DNA of 64,000 nt, taken from assembly GCA_964036045.1 (NCBI GenBank), contig OZ038379.1, positions 81,188,562 through 81,252,561 of the forward strand, in the 5' to 3' direction. The DNA is from Eutreptiella sp. 'Long Island Sound 2002'. Taxonomy: Eukaryota > Euglenozoa > Euglenophyceae > Eutreptiales > Eutreptiaceae. Made by a program: the position numbers and the translations under genes. Positions 23,901 to 35,871 of the stretch are shown in pieces (positions within the stretch are counted from its first letter, which is position 1; each line of letters opens with the position of its first letter). The notes beneath the pieces are model-generated. The model saw only the letters and a program-made list of their open reading frames with translations. It made no database searches and was not told the DNA's origin.

Positions 23901-23940
23901 CTGGCAACTCCGCGGGATTGGTGGGGACAGATAGCGACAT
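20915..23940 (-). pseudogene. LINE copy B ORF1, 5' part with His/Pro-rich repeat
   Basis: It starts MSLSVPTNPAELPAFRRRAR at 23,940; the first roughly 95 residues (to GTVLFGGASAQP) look like a folded domain of unknown kind. A frame change near 23,640 leads to a Pro/His-rich region (AHHHHQLHLHHLLHHP), then the 63-residue repeats, then from about 22,650 to 20,915 an open Ala/Pro/Gly/Glu-rich region. Recognisable stretches there are RDISELLAQALEAYRR, DWMWEWREWRQVAPGEPC and, from about 21,270, DEDLYVALWRGGADAWRR, which is shared with copy A. The frame around the repeat is broken because one unit is 190 rather than 189 bp. No known domain is recognised. It may be a gag-like RNA-binding protein. Confidence 0.6.
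22654..23340 (-). repeat. 189-bp (63-codon) coding VNTR, about 3.6 units
   Basis: The start of GCATTGTGTGCTGAGGCGG recurs at 22,654, 22,844, 23,033 and 23,222, giving spacings of 190, 189 and 189 bp. Each unit encodes a Pro/Val segment (PVPEPVPVPEPGRSAQQQG), HPVHLHHHHHHH and EYPHPLPQQH. A 189-bp period preserves frame; the single 190-bp unit breaks it. It lies inside LINE ORF1 of copy B. Confidence 0.9.
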
Positions 23941-26880
23941 TTAGCTAACGAAGGCTGTGTGAGCTAAGGACATGGGAGAACGGGTGGACGCTGTGGCCCG
24001 TCCGGCCTGCTGCTGGCTTATTGTTGCACGACACTTCGCACGACACAGTTGCGCACCCCTCTTGCTCGCCCCTCTTCCCTTCCGTGTTCCGTTGCCCCCG
24101 GTTGTGCCCGTTAGGTGTGCCCCTTGGCCCACCCCGGTTGTTGGCGGGCTTGTTGCCAGGCAGGGTTGGGGGGGGGGGGAGGCGCCCGACGCTGGCTCTG
24201 GTCCCTCCCCCCGGGAGTTTCCCCACGGGGGGGCCGATGCATGCACTCCCCGTCAGGGTGTAACTCTGTTGTACGGGCCGTCCATTTGTACCCGCTCCGT
24301 ACAAATGGACCTGCGTCGTATCCAGGTACGTCGGCCCTTCCCCACACCGGGGTCGGGTACAGTGTGGGTCTCTGGGGAGTCCTTGCGGGATAGGCGCGTC
24401 TCTTGCCTACCCCGATGGACGGTGCGCCCTACCCGCAGCCCCTCACAGGACACGAACCGCAGTACGTGCCGTGGGGAGTGCTCTTGGTCAGGCCCATTGG
24501 CCACCCCCCCAGGCCGGTGCCACCTCGGGCCGCTGGCCAGCGGTCCCGGGCGTAACCCACCTTATTGCTCGCGCTCAGATGGGGCCGATACGGACAGCGG
24601 GGGGGCCCCCAAACCCCAGAGGTCAGGTACCTCACCTGCGTCTTTCGCGGGCTCATGTCACCCCGGCTCCCCCCCGTACGATGCGGTGTTGGTCCCTGCT
24701 TCCTTGCTTTCGTCCCCAGGGGCGTCCCCCTGTCCCGCGCCCCTTGCCGTGCCCCCTGGCTCCCGCCATGTCCCGTCTGCCCCTGCTGTCTGCCCCTGCT
24801 CCGGCGTATATATATATATATATATATACATCTTCTTCCTCGAAGGGGCCCACGAGCCCAGGGCACGCCACCGGGTTTCTCCGGCCAAGCCGGACGGAGC
24901 TCCCACCGGCGACCCCCCCCCACTAGGGAGGGAGCACACAACAACCGCCACCCCCCCCCCCCCCTCAGCCCCCCCAAAAAGGGACTCCGCCGCAGAGGGT
25001 TCGGGATATAGTCCCATGCCGCGCGGCCATGAATAGACATGGCCCTACACCGGGCAATACATGCCCTCCCCCCCCTCTCGCTCTAAAGGGGCCCCCGTGG
25101 TCCCCCGGGCAGGAAGCAACCTCCCCCCCCCTCAAGGAACGGCCGCCCTCGGGAGCCCTCGCCCAGCCCCCGGGGGCCTCTCGGGGCTCGCCCCCGAGCC
25201 TGCCCGGCCCTTCCACGCCCCCCCTCACCAGCCGCAGCCCAGAAGCCCGCCTGGTCTCCCCCGCGCCGGCCCACAACGACCAGGGACCCGAGCCCCGGAG
25301 CCCCGGTGCCCAGCCCCGCCCGCCCACCGGGTATCCATCCGGCGGGGCCCGTCCCGGGCTGATTCGGCCGCGAGGGGACGGCGTGGCGCTCCCCCCCGCC
25401 TCCACCAGGATTCGCTCCCGTGGATGATGCTCAGCGGGATTCGTCCCCGCCGAGCGGGGTGTGGTCCCCCCCGCTGACCGCGGCCCCCCCGACACCTCGA
25501 GCGCCCCGGGATCCCCGGCCGACCTTGGCAAGCCCCGGCCGCTCCTCTGCCCCGTCGGCCGCACGGTGACGCGCTGCGGCTGAGCTCACCGCACTGCCGT
25601 CCCCCTCGCACACGCACCCACCCACCAGCCCACAGCCCCCCCCCCCCCCCCCAACGTGCACGCCGTGCCCCCAGCGCCCCCAGACCCTCCCGCCCCTCCC
25701 TCTCAGGTAGCGAAACTCCCGAGGTGGGCTGCCGCAGCCGCCGACGGACGGCCGCCTGGCGAACAAGAGGACCCACCGCAAGCGGTGGGGGTCCATGCCT
25801 TGCACCCCTTCCCCCTGCCACACACATCATGGCGTTGAATGTGAGATACCTCCCTCCCTATGCACCATGTGTCATGGCCGCGAGTGGCCTTTGCCTCCCC
25901 TCCCCCACACCGAAACCGCACGGGGGGGGGCCGAAGGCCCATGGGTGGGGCCCCCAGAACCCCTGCAGCTACCCCTCCCGACCGGAGGGTGCCAGGGCCC
26001 GCCAGTGCGCGGTACAAGCCCCTGCCACCCTCCATCAACCTGCCGAGACCCCCTGACCCCCCCCCTGCCCCCCATCCCGGCTGTGGAGGCGCGGCCCGCG
26101 CGTGCGGTTCGAGCCCGCGCCGCCCCTTGTTGCATTATACGGGCAGTGCGGGCCGCCAAGAGAGCGGAGGGGCCCCGCACTGCCCTGAGCGCCCCCTGCC
26201 ACGACAGCTGGCGCTAAAGGCCAACCGGCACCTGGCGGGCTGTTGTGCAGGGGGGGCGAGGCGACCGACCGCTTTGTACCCGCCCCCAACGGGGGTCTGT
26301 GGCCACGGCAGCGGGCACAGACACCCGTTGGGCTGTAGCCACACCCCCACCCAACACAGCACCACGCCCACGGGAGGAAGGGAATAGCCCCAGGCAACGG
26401 CCTCCTCCAGGCCGAGGGAAGGTGCCGACCGCCAGGCTCATCCTGGCCCACCATTTCCTTCTCATTGTCATCCCCCTTGGCCGTCCCGGCCCACAGTCCC
26501 CGCGGCGGGTAAGTTCCTGGGGTAGAACCCTAAGAACTTCGGTGACGGAAACACAGGTCCTGGTTTTGCACCCGGCCGACGTAGGGAGCCTCCGCCCCCA
26601 CGGGACCCCAGGGCACCCCGGCCATCCCAGCCGGGGATAACCCGCCGCTAGCGCCCCAGCTCCGATTCCCCAGGCTTTCCGGCCTCAGTTCCCCTGCCTC
26701 TTCCTCGCCACATCCTCGTAGTGAACGGCTAGGTAGCAGGCCTCACCGCCACACCACCCCACGGCACGCCCCCCAAGCGCCCCACGCCGCCCCCGGCCTC
26801 GCACCAGGGGCCCAACTCTGGACTGTTGTAAGTCGAGCAGGGCCCCACACCCCCCGCCGCCCTCACGCCCCCCCTTCCCC
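23941..26880. other. GC-rich non-coding segment upstream of LINE copy B
   Basis: No coding region is supported. It could hold the LINE 5' untranslated region near 24 kb. It contains a perfect hairpin at 24,280-24,310, a (TA)n run at about 24,806-24,830, long C-tracts (about 24,917, 24,950-24,963, 25,636-25,654) with G-runs on the opposite strand, and Pro/Ala/Gly-rich open frames on all strands that follow from base composition. Confidence 0.6.
24280..24310. other. Perfect 12-bp inverted repeat with 7-base loop
   Basis: GTCCATTTGTAC and its exact complement GTACAAATGGAC are separated by CCGCTCC. The arms are AT-richer than the surrounding GC-rich DNA. It could be an RNA hairpin in a LINE 5' leader, a protein site or a relic of element ends. 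No function is shown. Confidence 0.85.
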
Positions 26881-26884
26881 TACC

Positions 26885-29800
26885 CTAGAAGACAGCGCCA
26901 CGCCGCTGCGCCCCTGCGCAGCCCAACACTGCTGCGCCCCTGCGTGGCCCCGCGCTGCTGCGCCCCTGCACAGCCCCATGCTGCCGCGCCCATGCGCGGC
27001 CCCACGCTGCGCCCCTTTGCATCCCCACGCTGCTGCACCCCTGCGCAGCCCCACGCTGCAGCCCCCCCGCGCGGCCCCGCGCTGCTGCGCCCATGCACAG
27101 TCCTCGCTGCTGCGCCCATGCGCAACCCCACGCCACTGCGCCCCCGCGCAGCCCACACTTCTGCGCCCCTGCGCAGCCCCACGCTGCTGCGCACCTGCAC
27201 TGCCCCCCACTGCCGCGCCCCTGCGCGGCCCCACGCTGCCGCGCCCCTGCGCAGGCCCACGCTGCGCCCCTACGCAGCCACATACATCACCTTTGCGCAG
27301 CCCCACGCTGCTGCGCCCCTGCGCAGCTCCGCGCCGCGCCCATACGCGGCCCCATGATGCGCCCCTGCGCAGCCTCCCACCACTGCGCTGCCGCTCGCTG
27401 CACCCCTGCGCAGCCCCACGCTGCTGCGCCCCTGCAGCCACACGCTGCGCCCCTGCGCAGCCCCGCACTGCGCCCCTGTACAGCGACACGCTGCGCCCCA
27501 GCGCACCTCCATGCCGCTGCGCCCCTACACAGCCCCCCCACCACTGCGCCGCCCCACACAGCTCCTCTGCGCAGCCCCACGCTGCTGCACCCCTGCGCAG
27601 CCCCACGCTGCTGCGCCCCTGCGCAGCCCCACGCTGCGCCTCTGCACAGCTCCGCGCTGCTGCGCCCCTACGCAGCACCACGCTGCTGCGCCCCTGCGCA
27701 GCCCCACGCTGCACTCCAGCGCAGCCCCACGCGGCTGCGCCCCTGCACAGCCCCACGCTGCTGCGCCCCTGCACAACCCTGACTGCCGCGCCCCTGCGCA
27801 GCCCCACACCACTGTGCCCCTGCGCAGCCCCACGCTGCTGCGCCCCCCCGCAGCCCCACGATGTTGCGACCCTGCGCAACCCCGCGCTGCGCCCCTGCGC
27901 GGCTCCGCGCTTCGCCCCTGCGCGCCCCCACGCTGCGCCCCTGCGCAACCCCACGCTGCGCCCCTGCGCAGCCCCGCACTGCTACGCCCCTGCGCCGCCC
28001 CAAACTGTTGCGCCCCTACGCAGCCCGACGCTGCGCCCCTGCGCAGCCCCACGCTGCTACGCCCCATGCCGCGCCCCGGCGCAGCCCCACGCTGCTACAC
28101 CCCTGCGCGGCCCCAAGCTGCTGCGCCCCTGCGCCGCACCACACTGCGCCCCTATGCAGCCCCACGCTGCGCCCCTACGCAGCCCCGCACTGCTGCGCCC
28201 CTGCGCCGCACCATGCTGCGCCCCTGCGCGGCCCCACGCTGCTGCGCCCCTTCACGGCCCCATACCAAGCCCTGGCGCAGCCCCACACTGGGGCGCCCCT
28301 TCGCAGCCCAACACTGCTGCCCCCCTGCGCGACCCCGCGCCGCGCCCCTGCACGGCCCCATGCCGCGCCCATACGCGGCCCCACGCTGCACTCCTGCGCG
28401 GCCCCACGCTGCGCCCCTGTCGAGCCCCGCGCTGCGCCCCTGCACAGCCCGACGCTGCTGCTCCCCTGCGCGGCCCCACGCTGCTGTGCCCTTGCGCAGC
28501 CCCGCGCTTCGCATCTGCGCTGCCCCACGCTGCGCCCCCGTGCAGCCCTGCATTGCGCCCCTGCGCAGCCCCGCACTGCTAGGCCCCTGCGCCGCACCAT
28601 GCTGCGCCCCTAAGCAGCCCCACGCTGCGCCCCTGCACGGCCCCTTACCACACCCTGGCGCAGCCCCACGCTGCTGCGCCCCTGCGCAGCCCCATGCTGC
28701 GCCCCTGCGCAGCCCGACGCTGCTGCGCCCCAGCACGGCCCCTTGCCGCGCCCCTGCGCAGCCCCGAGCTGCGCCCCTGCGCAGCCAAACACTGCTGCGC
28801 CCCTACGCAGCCCCCCGCTGCGCCCCATTCGGGGCCCCACACTGCGCCCCGACGCAGCCCCGCGCTGCTACGCCCCTGCGCAGCCCGACGCTGCTGCGCC
28901 CCTGAGCAGCCACGCGCCACGCCCTATCACGGCCCCCCGCTGCGCCCCTGCGCAGCCCCACGCTGCTGCGCCCCTGCGCAGCCCAACGCTGCTGCGCCCC
29001 TGCGCGGCCCCGCGCCGCGCCCCTGCACGGCCCCATGCCGCGCCCATACGCGGCCCCACGCTGCACTCCTGCGCGGCCCCACGCTGCGCCCCTGTCCAGC
29101 CCCGCGCTGGACCCCTGCACAGCCCGACGCTGCTGCTCCCCTGCGCGGCCCCACGCTGCTGCGCCCTTGCGCAGCCCCGCGCTTCGCATCTGCGCTGCCC
29201 CACGCTGCGCCCCCGCGCAGCCCTGCATTGCGCCCCTGCGCAGCCCCGCACTGCTGCGCCCCTGCGCCACACCATGCTGCGCCCCTACGCAGCCCCACGT
29301 TGTGCCCCTGCACGGCCCCTTACCACGCCCCGGCGCAGCCCCACGCTGCTGCGCCCCTGCGCAGCCCCACGCTGCGCCCCTGCGCAGCCCCACGCTGCTG
29401 CGCCCCTGCACGGCCCCTTGCCGCGCCCCCGCGCAGCCCCGCGCTGCGCCCCTGCGCAGCCAAACGCTGCTGCGCCCCTACGCAGCCCCCCGCTGCACCC
29501 CATTCGCGGCCCCATACTGCGCCCCGGCGCAGCCCCGCGCAGCTACGCCCCTGCGCAGCCCCACGCTGCTGCGCCCCTGCGCGGCCCCGCACCACGCCCT
29601 ATCACGGCCCCGCGCTGCGCACCTGCGCAGCCCCATGCTGCGCCCACGCTGCTACGCCCCTGCACAGCCCCATGCTGCTGCGCCCCTGCACAGCCCTGGC
29701 TGCCGCGCCCCTGCGCGGCCCCGCGCTGCGCCCCTGCGCAACCCCGCTGTGCTCCCCTGCGCAGCCCCGCGCTGCGCCCCTGCGCAACCCCGCGCTGCAC

Positions 29801-32800
29801 ACCTGCGCAGCCCCGCACTGCTACGCCCCTGCGCCGCCCCAAACCATTGGGCCCCTACGCAGCCCCACGCTGCGCCCCTGCGCAGCCCCACGCTGCGGCG
29901 CCCCTGCACGGCCCCATACCAAGCCCTGGCGCAGCCCCACGCTGCTACGCCCCTGCGCAGCTCCACGCTGCTGCGCCTCTGCGCGGCCCCGCGCCGCGCC
30001 CCTGCACGGCCTCATGCCGCGCCCAAACGCGGCCCCACGCTGCACTCGTGCGCGGCCCCACGCTGCGCCCCTGCCCAGCCCCGCGCTGCGCCGCTGTACA
30101 GCCCCACGCTGCTGCGCCCCTGCGCGGCCCCACGCTGCCGCGCCCCTGCGCAGCCCCGCGCTTCGCATCTGCGCAGCCCCACGCTGCGCCCCCGCGCAGC
30201 CCCGCACTGCGCCCCTGCGCAGCCCCGCACTGCTGCGCCCTTGCGCCGCACCACGCTGCGCCCCTACGCAGCCCCACGCTGCGCCCCTGCGCCGCACCAT
30301 GCTGCGCCCCTGCGCGGCCCCACGCTGCTGCGCCCCTTCACGGCCCCATACCAAGCCCCGGCGCAGCCCCACGCTGCGCCCCTGCGCAGCTCAACGCTGC
30401 TGCGCCCCTACGCAGCCCTCCGCTGCGCCCCATTCGCGGCACCACGCTGCGCCCCTGCGCAGCCCCGCGCTGCTACGCCCCTGCGCAGCCCCACGCTGCG
30501 CCCCTTCACGGCCCCACGCCACGCCCATACGCGGCCCCACGCTGCACTCCTGCGCGGCCCCACGCTGCGCCCCGGCCCAGCCCCGCGCTGCGCCCCTGCG
30601 CAGCCCCGCGCTGCTGCTCCCCTGCGCGGCGCCACGCTGCTGCGCCCCTGCGCAGGCCCGCGCTGCGCCCCTGCGCAACCTCACGCCGCGGCGCCCCTGC
30701 ACGGCCCCATGCCGCGACCCGGCGCAGCCCAACGCTGCTAAGCCCCTGCGCAGCTCCACGCTGCTGCGCCCCTGCGCGGCCCCGCGCTGCACCCCTGCAC
30801 GGCCCCATGCCGCGCTCATAGGCGGCCCCACGCTGCACTCGTGCGCGGCCCCACGCTGCGCCCCTGCCCAGCCGCGCGCTGCGCCCCTGCACAGCCCCAC
30901 GCTGCCGCTCCCCTGCGCGGCCCCACGCTGCAGCGCCCCTGCGCGGCCCCGCGCTTCGCATCTGCGCAGCCCCACGCTGCGCCCCCGCGCAGCCCCGCAC
31001 TGCGCCCCTGCGCAGCCCCGCACTGCTGCGCCCCTGCGCCGCACCACGCTGCGCCCCTACGCAGCCCCACACTGCGCCCCTGCGCGCCCCCACGCTGCCG
31101 TGCCCCTTCACGTCCCCATACCAAGCCCCAGCGCAGCCCCACGCTGCTGCGCTCCTGCGCAGCCCCACGCTGCGCCCCTGCGAAGCCCCACGCTGCTGCG
31201 CCCCTGCGCAGCCCCGCGCCGCGCCCCAGCACGGCCCCTTGCCGCGCCCCCCGGCAGCCCCGCGCTGTGCCACTGCGCAGCCCAACGCTGCTGCGCCCCT
31301 ACGCGGCCCCCTGCTGCGCCCCATTCGCGGCCCCACGCTGCGCCCCTGCACAGCCCCGCGCTGCTACGCCCCTGCGCAGCCCCACGCTGCGCCCCTCCAC
31401 GGCCCCACGACACGCCCATATGCGGCCCCACGCTGCACTCCTGCGCGGCCCCACGCCGCGCCCCGGCCCAGCCCCGCGCTGCGCCCCTGCGCAGCCCCGC
31501 GCTGCTGCTCCCCTGCGCGGCGCCACGCTGCTGCGCCCCTATGCAGCCCCGCGCAACCCCACGCTGCGCCCCTGCGCAGCCCCACGCTGCGCCACTGCGC
31601 CACCCCACGCTGCGCCCCTGCGCAGCCCCACGCTGCTGCGCCCCGGCGCCGCCCCACACTGCTGCGCCCCTGCGCCGCACCACGCTGCGCCCCTGCGCAG
31701 CCCCACGATGCGCCCCTACGCAGCCCCACGCTACGCCGCTGCACAACCCCACGCTGCGCCTCTGCGCAGCCCCACGCTGCTGCGCCCCGGCGCCGCCCCA
31801 CACTGCTGCGCCCCTGCGCCGCACCACGCTGCGCCCCTGCGCAGCCCCACGCTGCGCCCCTACGCAGCCTTACGCTGCGCCCCTGCGCAACCCCACACTG
31901 CTGCGCCCCTGCGCAGCCCCACACTGCTGCTCCCCTGCGCCGCACCACGCTGCGCCCCTGCGCAGCCCCACGCTGCGCCCCTGCGCAGCCCCGCGCTGCT
32001 GCTCCCCTGCGCGTGGCCACGCTGCTGCGCCCCTGCGCAGCCCCGCACAACCCCACGCTGCGCCCCTGCGCAGCCCCACGCTGCGCCCCTGCGCAACCCC
32101 ACACTGCGCCCCTGCGCAGCCCCACGCTGCTGCGCCCTGGCGCCGCCCCACACTGATGCGCCCCTGCGCCGCACCACGCTGCGCCCCTGCGCAGCCCCAC
32201 GCTGCGCCCCTGCGCAGCCACACGCTACGCCGCTGCGCAACCCCACGCTGCGCCCCTACGCAGCCCCACGCTGCGCCCCTGCGCAACCCCACACTGCTGC
32301 GCCCCTGCGCAGCCCCACACTGCTGCGCCCCTGCGCCGCACCAGGCTAAGCCCCTTCACGACCCCATGCCGCGCCCCAGCGCAGCCCCACGCTGCTGCGC
32401 CCCTGCGCAGCCCCACGCTGCGCCCCTGCACATCCCCACGCTGCTGCGCCCCTGCGCAGCCCCGCGCCGCGCCCCCGCGCGGCCCCACGCTGCGCCCCTG
32501 CGCAGCCCAGCGCTGCTGCGCCCCTGCGCAACCCCACGCTGCTGCGCCCCTGCGCAGCCCCGCGCCGCGCCCCCGCGCAGCCTAACGCTGCGACCCCGCG
32601 CAGCCCCACGCTGCGCCCCTACGCAGCCCCACGCTGCGCCCCTGCGCAGCCCCACACTGCTGCGCCCCTGCGCAGCCCCACACTGCTGCGCCCCTGCGCA
32701 ACCCCACACTGCGCCCCTGCGCAGCCCCACGCTGCTGCGCCCTGGCGCCGCCCCACACTGATGCGCCCCTGCGCCGCACCACGCTGCGCCCCTGCGCAGC

Positions 32801-35800
32801 CCCACGCTGCGCCCCTGCGCAGCCACACGCTACGCCGCTGCGCAACCCCACGCTGCGCCCCTACGCAGCCCCACGCTGCGCCCCTGCGCAACCCCACACT
32901 GCTGCGCCCCTGCGCAGCCCCACACTGCTGCGCCCCTGCGCCGCACCAGGCTAAGCCCCTTCACGACCCCATGCCGCGCCCCAGCGCAGCCCCACGCTGC
33001 TGCGCCCCTGCGCAGCCCCACGCTGCGCCCCTGCACATCCCCACGCTGCTGCGCCCCTGCGCAGCCCCGCGCCGCGCCCCCGCGCGGCCCCACGCTGCGC
33101 CCCTGCGCAGCCCAGCGCTGCTGCGCCCCTGCGCAACCCCACGCTGCTGCGCCCCTGCGCAGCCCCGCGCCGCGCCCCCGCGCAGCCTAACGCTGCGACC
33201 CCGCGCAGCCCCACGCTGCGCCCCTACGCAGCCCCACGCTGCGCCCCTGCGCAGCCCCACACTGCTGCGCCCCTGCGCAGCCCCACACTGCTGCGCCCCT
33301 GCGCAACCCCACGCCGTGCCCCTGCGCGGCCCCATGCCGCGCCCATGCGCGGCCCCATGCCGCGCCCATGCGCGGCCCCACGCTGCACTCCTGCGCGGCC
33401 CCATGGTGCGCCCCTGCCCAGCCCCGCGCTGGGCCCCTGGCAAGCCCCACGCTGCGCCCCTGCGCAGCTCCACACTACTGCGCCCCTGTGCAGCCCCACG
33501 TTTTGCCCCTGCTCAGCCCCGCACTGCGCCCCTGCGAAGCCCCACGCTGCGCCCCTGCTCAGCCCCGCGCTGCTGCGCCCCTGCGCCGCCCCACGCTGCG
33601 CCCCTGTGCAGCCCCACGCTACTGCGCCCCTGCACGGCCCCATGCCGCGCCCATGCGCGGCCCCGCCCTGCGCCCCTGCGCAGCCCCACGCTGCGCCCGT
33701 GCGCAGCCCGACGCTTGCTGCACCCCTCCACAGCCCCATGCCGCGCCCATGCGCGGCCCCGCGCTGCGCCCCTGCACAGCCCCACGCTGCTGCGCCCCTG
33801 CGCAGCCCCACACTGCGCCCCTGCGCAGCCCCACACTGCTGCGCCCCTGCGCTGCTCCACACTGCTGCGCCCCTACGCAGCCCCACGCTGCGCCCCTGCG
33901 CAACCCCACACTGCTGCGCCCCTGCGCAGCCCCACACTGCTGCGCCCCTGCGCCGCACCAGGCTAAGCCCCTTCACGACCCCATGCCGCGCTCCAGCGCA
34001 GCCCCACGCTGCTGCGCCCCTGCGCAGCCCCACGCTGCGCCCCTGCACATCCCCACGCTGCTGCGCCCCTGCGCAGCCCCGCGCCGCGCCCCCGCGCGGC
34101 CCCACGCTGCGCCCCTGCGCAGCCCAGCGCTGCTGCGCCCCTGCGCAACCCCACGCTGCTGCGCCCCTGCGCAGCCCCGCGCCGCGCCCCCGCGCAGCCT
34201 AACGCTGCGACCCCGCGCAGCCCCACGCTGCGCCCCTACGCAGCCCCACGCTGCGCCCCTGCGCAGCCCCACACTGCTGCGCCCCTGCGCAGCCCCACAC
34301 TGCTGCGCCCCTGCGCAACCCCACGCCGTGCCCCTGCGCGGCCCCATGCCGCGCCCATGCGCGGCCCCATGCCGCGCCCATGCGCGGCCCCACGCTGCAC
34401 TCCTGCGCGGCCCCACGCTGCGCCCCTGCCCAGCCCCGCGCTGGGCCCCTGGCAAGCCCCACGCTGCGCCCCTGCACAGCTCCACACTACTGCGCCCCTG
34501 TGCAGCCCCACGTTATGCCCCTGCTCAGCCCCGCACTGCGCCCCTGCGAAGCCCCACGCTGCGCCCCTGCTCAGCCCCGCGCTGCTGCGCCCCTGCGCCG
34601 CCCCACGCTGCGCCCCTGTGCAGCCCCACGCTACTGCGCCCCTGCACGGCCCCATGCCGCGCCCATGCGCGGCCCCGCCCTGCGCCCCTGCGCAGCCCCA
34701 CGCTGCGCCCGTGCGCAGCCCGACGCTTGCTGCACCCCTCCACAGCCCCATGCCGCGCCCATGCGCGGCCCCGCGCTGCGCCCCTGCACAGCCCCACGCT
34801 GCTGCGCCCCTGCGCAGCCCCACACTGCGCCCCTGCGCAGCCCCACACTGCTGCGCCCCTGCGCTGCTCCACACTGCTGCACCCCTGCACCGCACCACGC
34901 TGCGCCCCTGCGCAGCCCCATGCTGCGCCCCTACGCAGCCCCACGCTGCTGCGCCCCTTCACGGCCCCATGCCGCGCCCCGGCGCAGCCCCACACTGCTG
35001 CGCCCCTGCGCAGCCCCACGCTGCAGCGCCCCTGCGCAGCCCCACGCAGCGCCCCCGCGCAGCCCCACGCTGCGCCCCTGCGCAGCCCAGCGCTGCTGCG
35101 CCCCTGCCCAACCCCACGCTGCTGCGCCCCTGCGCAGCCCCGCACCGTCCCCCCGCGCATTCCCACGCTGCGCCCCTGCGCAGCGCAGCGCTGCTGCGCC
35201 CCTGCGCAACCCCACGCCGCGCCCCTGCGCGGCCCCATGCCGCGCCCCTGCGTAGCCCCGCGCTGCGCCCCTGCCCACCCCCACGCTGCGCCCCTGCCCA
35301 CCCCCACGCTGCGCCCCTGCCCAGCCCCACACTACTGCGCCCCTGCGCAGCCCCGCGTTACGCCCCTGCTCAGCCATGCATTGCGCCCCTGCGCAGCCCC
35401 GTGCTGCGCCCCTCCTCAGGCCAGCGCTGCTGCACCCCTGCGCCGGCCTACGCTGCGCCCCTGCGCAGCCCCACGCTACTGCGCCCCTTCACGGCCCCAT
35501 GCCGCGCTCATGCGCGGCCCCGCGCCGCGCCCCGGCCCAGCCCTACGCTGCGCCCCTGCGCAGCCCCACACTACTGCGCCCCTGCGCCACCCTACACGGC
35601 TGCGCCCCTGCACCGCACCACGCTGCGCCCCTGCGCAGCCCCTACGCAGCCCCACGCTGCGCCCCTGCGCAGCCCCGCACCGCGCCCCTGCGCGGCCCCA
35701 CACTGCTGCACCCCTGCGCAACCCCACACGGCGGCGCCCCTGCACCCCACCACGCTGCGCCCCTGCGCAGCCCCTACGGAGCCCCACGCTGCGCCCCTGC

Positions 35801-35871
35801 GCGGCCCCACGCTGCTGCGCCCCTGCGCGGCCCAATGCCGCGCCCCGGCGCAGCCCCACGCTGCGCCCTTG
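26885..35871. repeat. 9-kb GC-rich satellite of 23/26-bp units
   Basis: The unit is a CCCCACG linker, the arm CTGCGC, a CCCT loop and the arm GCGCAG (23 bp). Many units have an extra TGC, making 26 bp. The arms are exact complements, so each unit can form a 6-bp hairpin. By length there are roughly 370 units. Variants (CGCGCC, CATGCC, CACTGC, GCGCGG) are arranged in blocks that recur. No unit contains a stop triplet on the plus strand, so Ala/Pro/Cys/Arg-rich frames stay open for up to 1,355 codons (28,694-32,761) on the plus strand and for hundreds on the minus strand. These are a result of composition, not genes. Confidence 0.95.
32151..34870. repeat. Higher-order duplications (605 bp and 1012 bp) inside the satellite
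   Basis: The rare variant block ACTGATGCG followed by CCAGGCTAAGCCCC occurs at 32,341, 32,946 and 33,958. The first two are 605 bp apart with the whole intervening pattern repeated. The marker ACGCCGTGCCCC occurs at 33,311 and 34,323, 1,012 bp apart, with the block between them nearly identical. Such blocks show recent segmental amplification by unequal exchange. Confidence 0.85.

Larger units (their letters stand above)
14561..23940 (-). mobile_element. LINE copy B: full 5' end, internally deleted
   Basis: Reads on the minus strand from MSLSVPTNPAELPAFRRRAR at 23,940 (likely ORF1 start) to the ATGACT tail at 14,561. It contains ORF1 with a 189-bp repeat, then an internal junction at about 20,614 that joins ORF1 directly to the RT thumb, a second small deletion at about 20,335, the RNase H-like and finger regions, and the complete 3' untranslated region. 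The CCCH finger, endonuclease and RT palm are missing. It could not retrotranspose by itself but might have moved in trans. Several stops and frameshifts are present. Confidence 0.8.

Noticed and set aside
26095-26125. GGTTCGAGCCC resembling a tRNA B box / T-arm
   Set aside because: The T-stem does not pair and no acceptor or anticodon arm is found around it.
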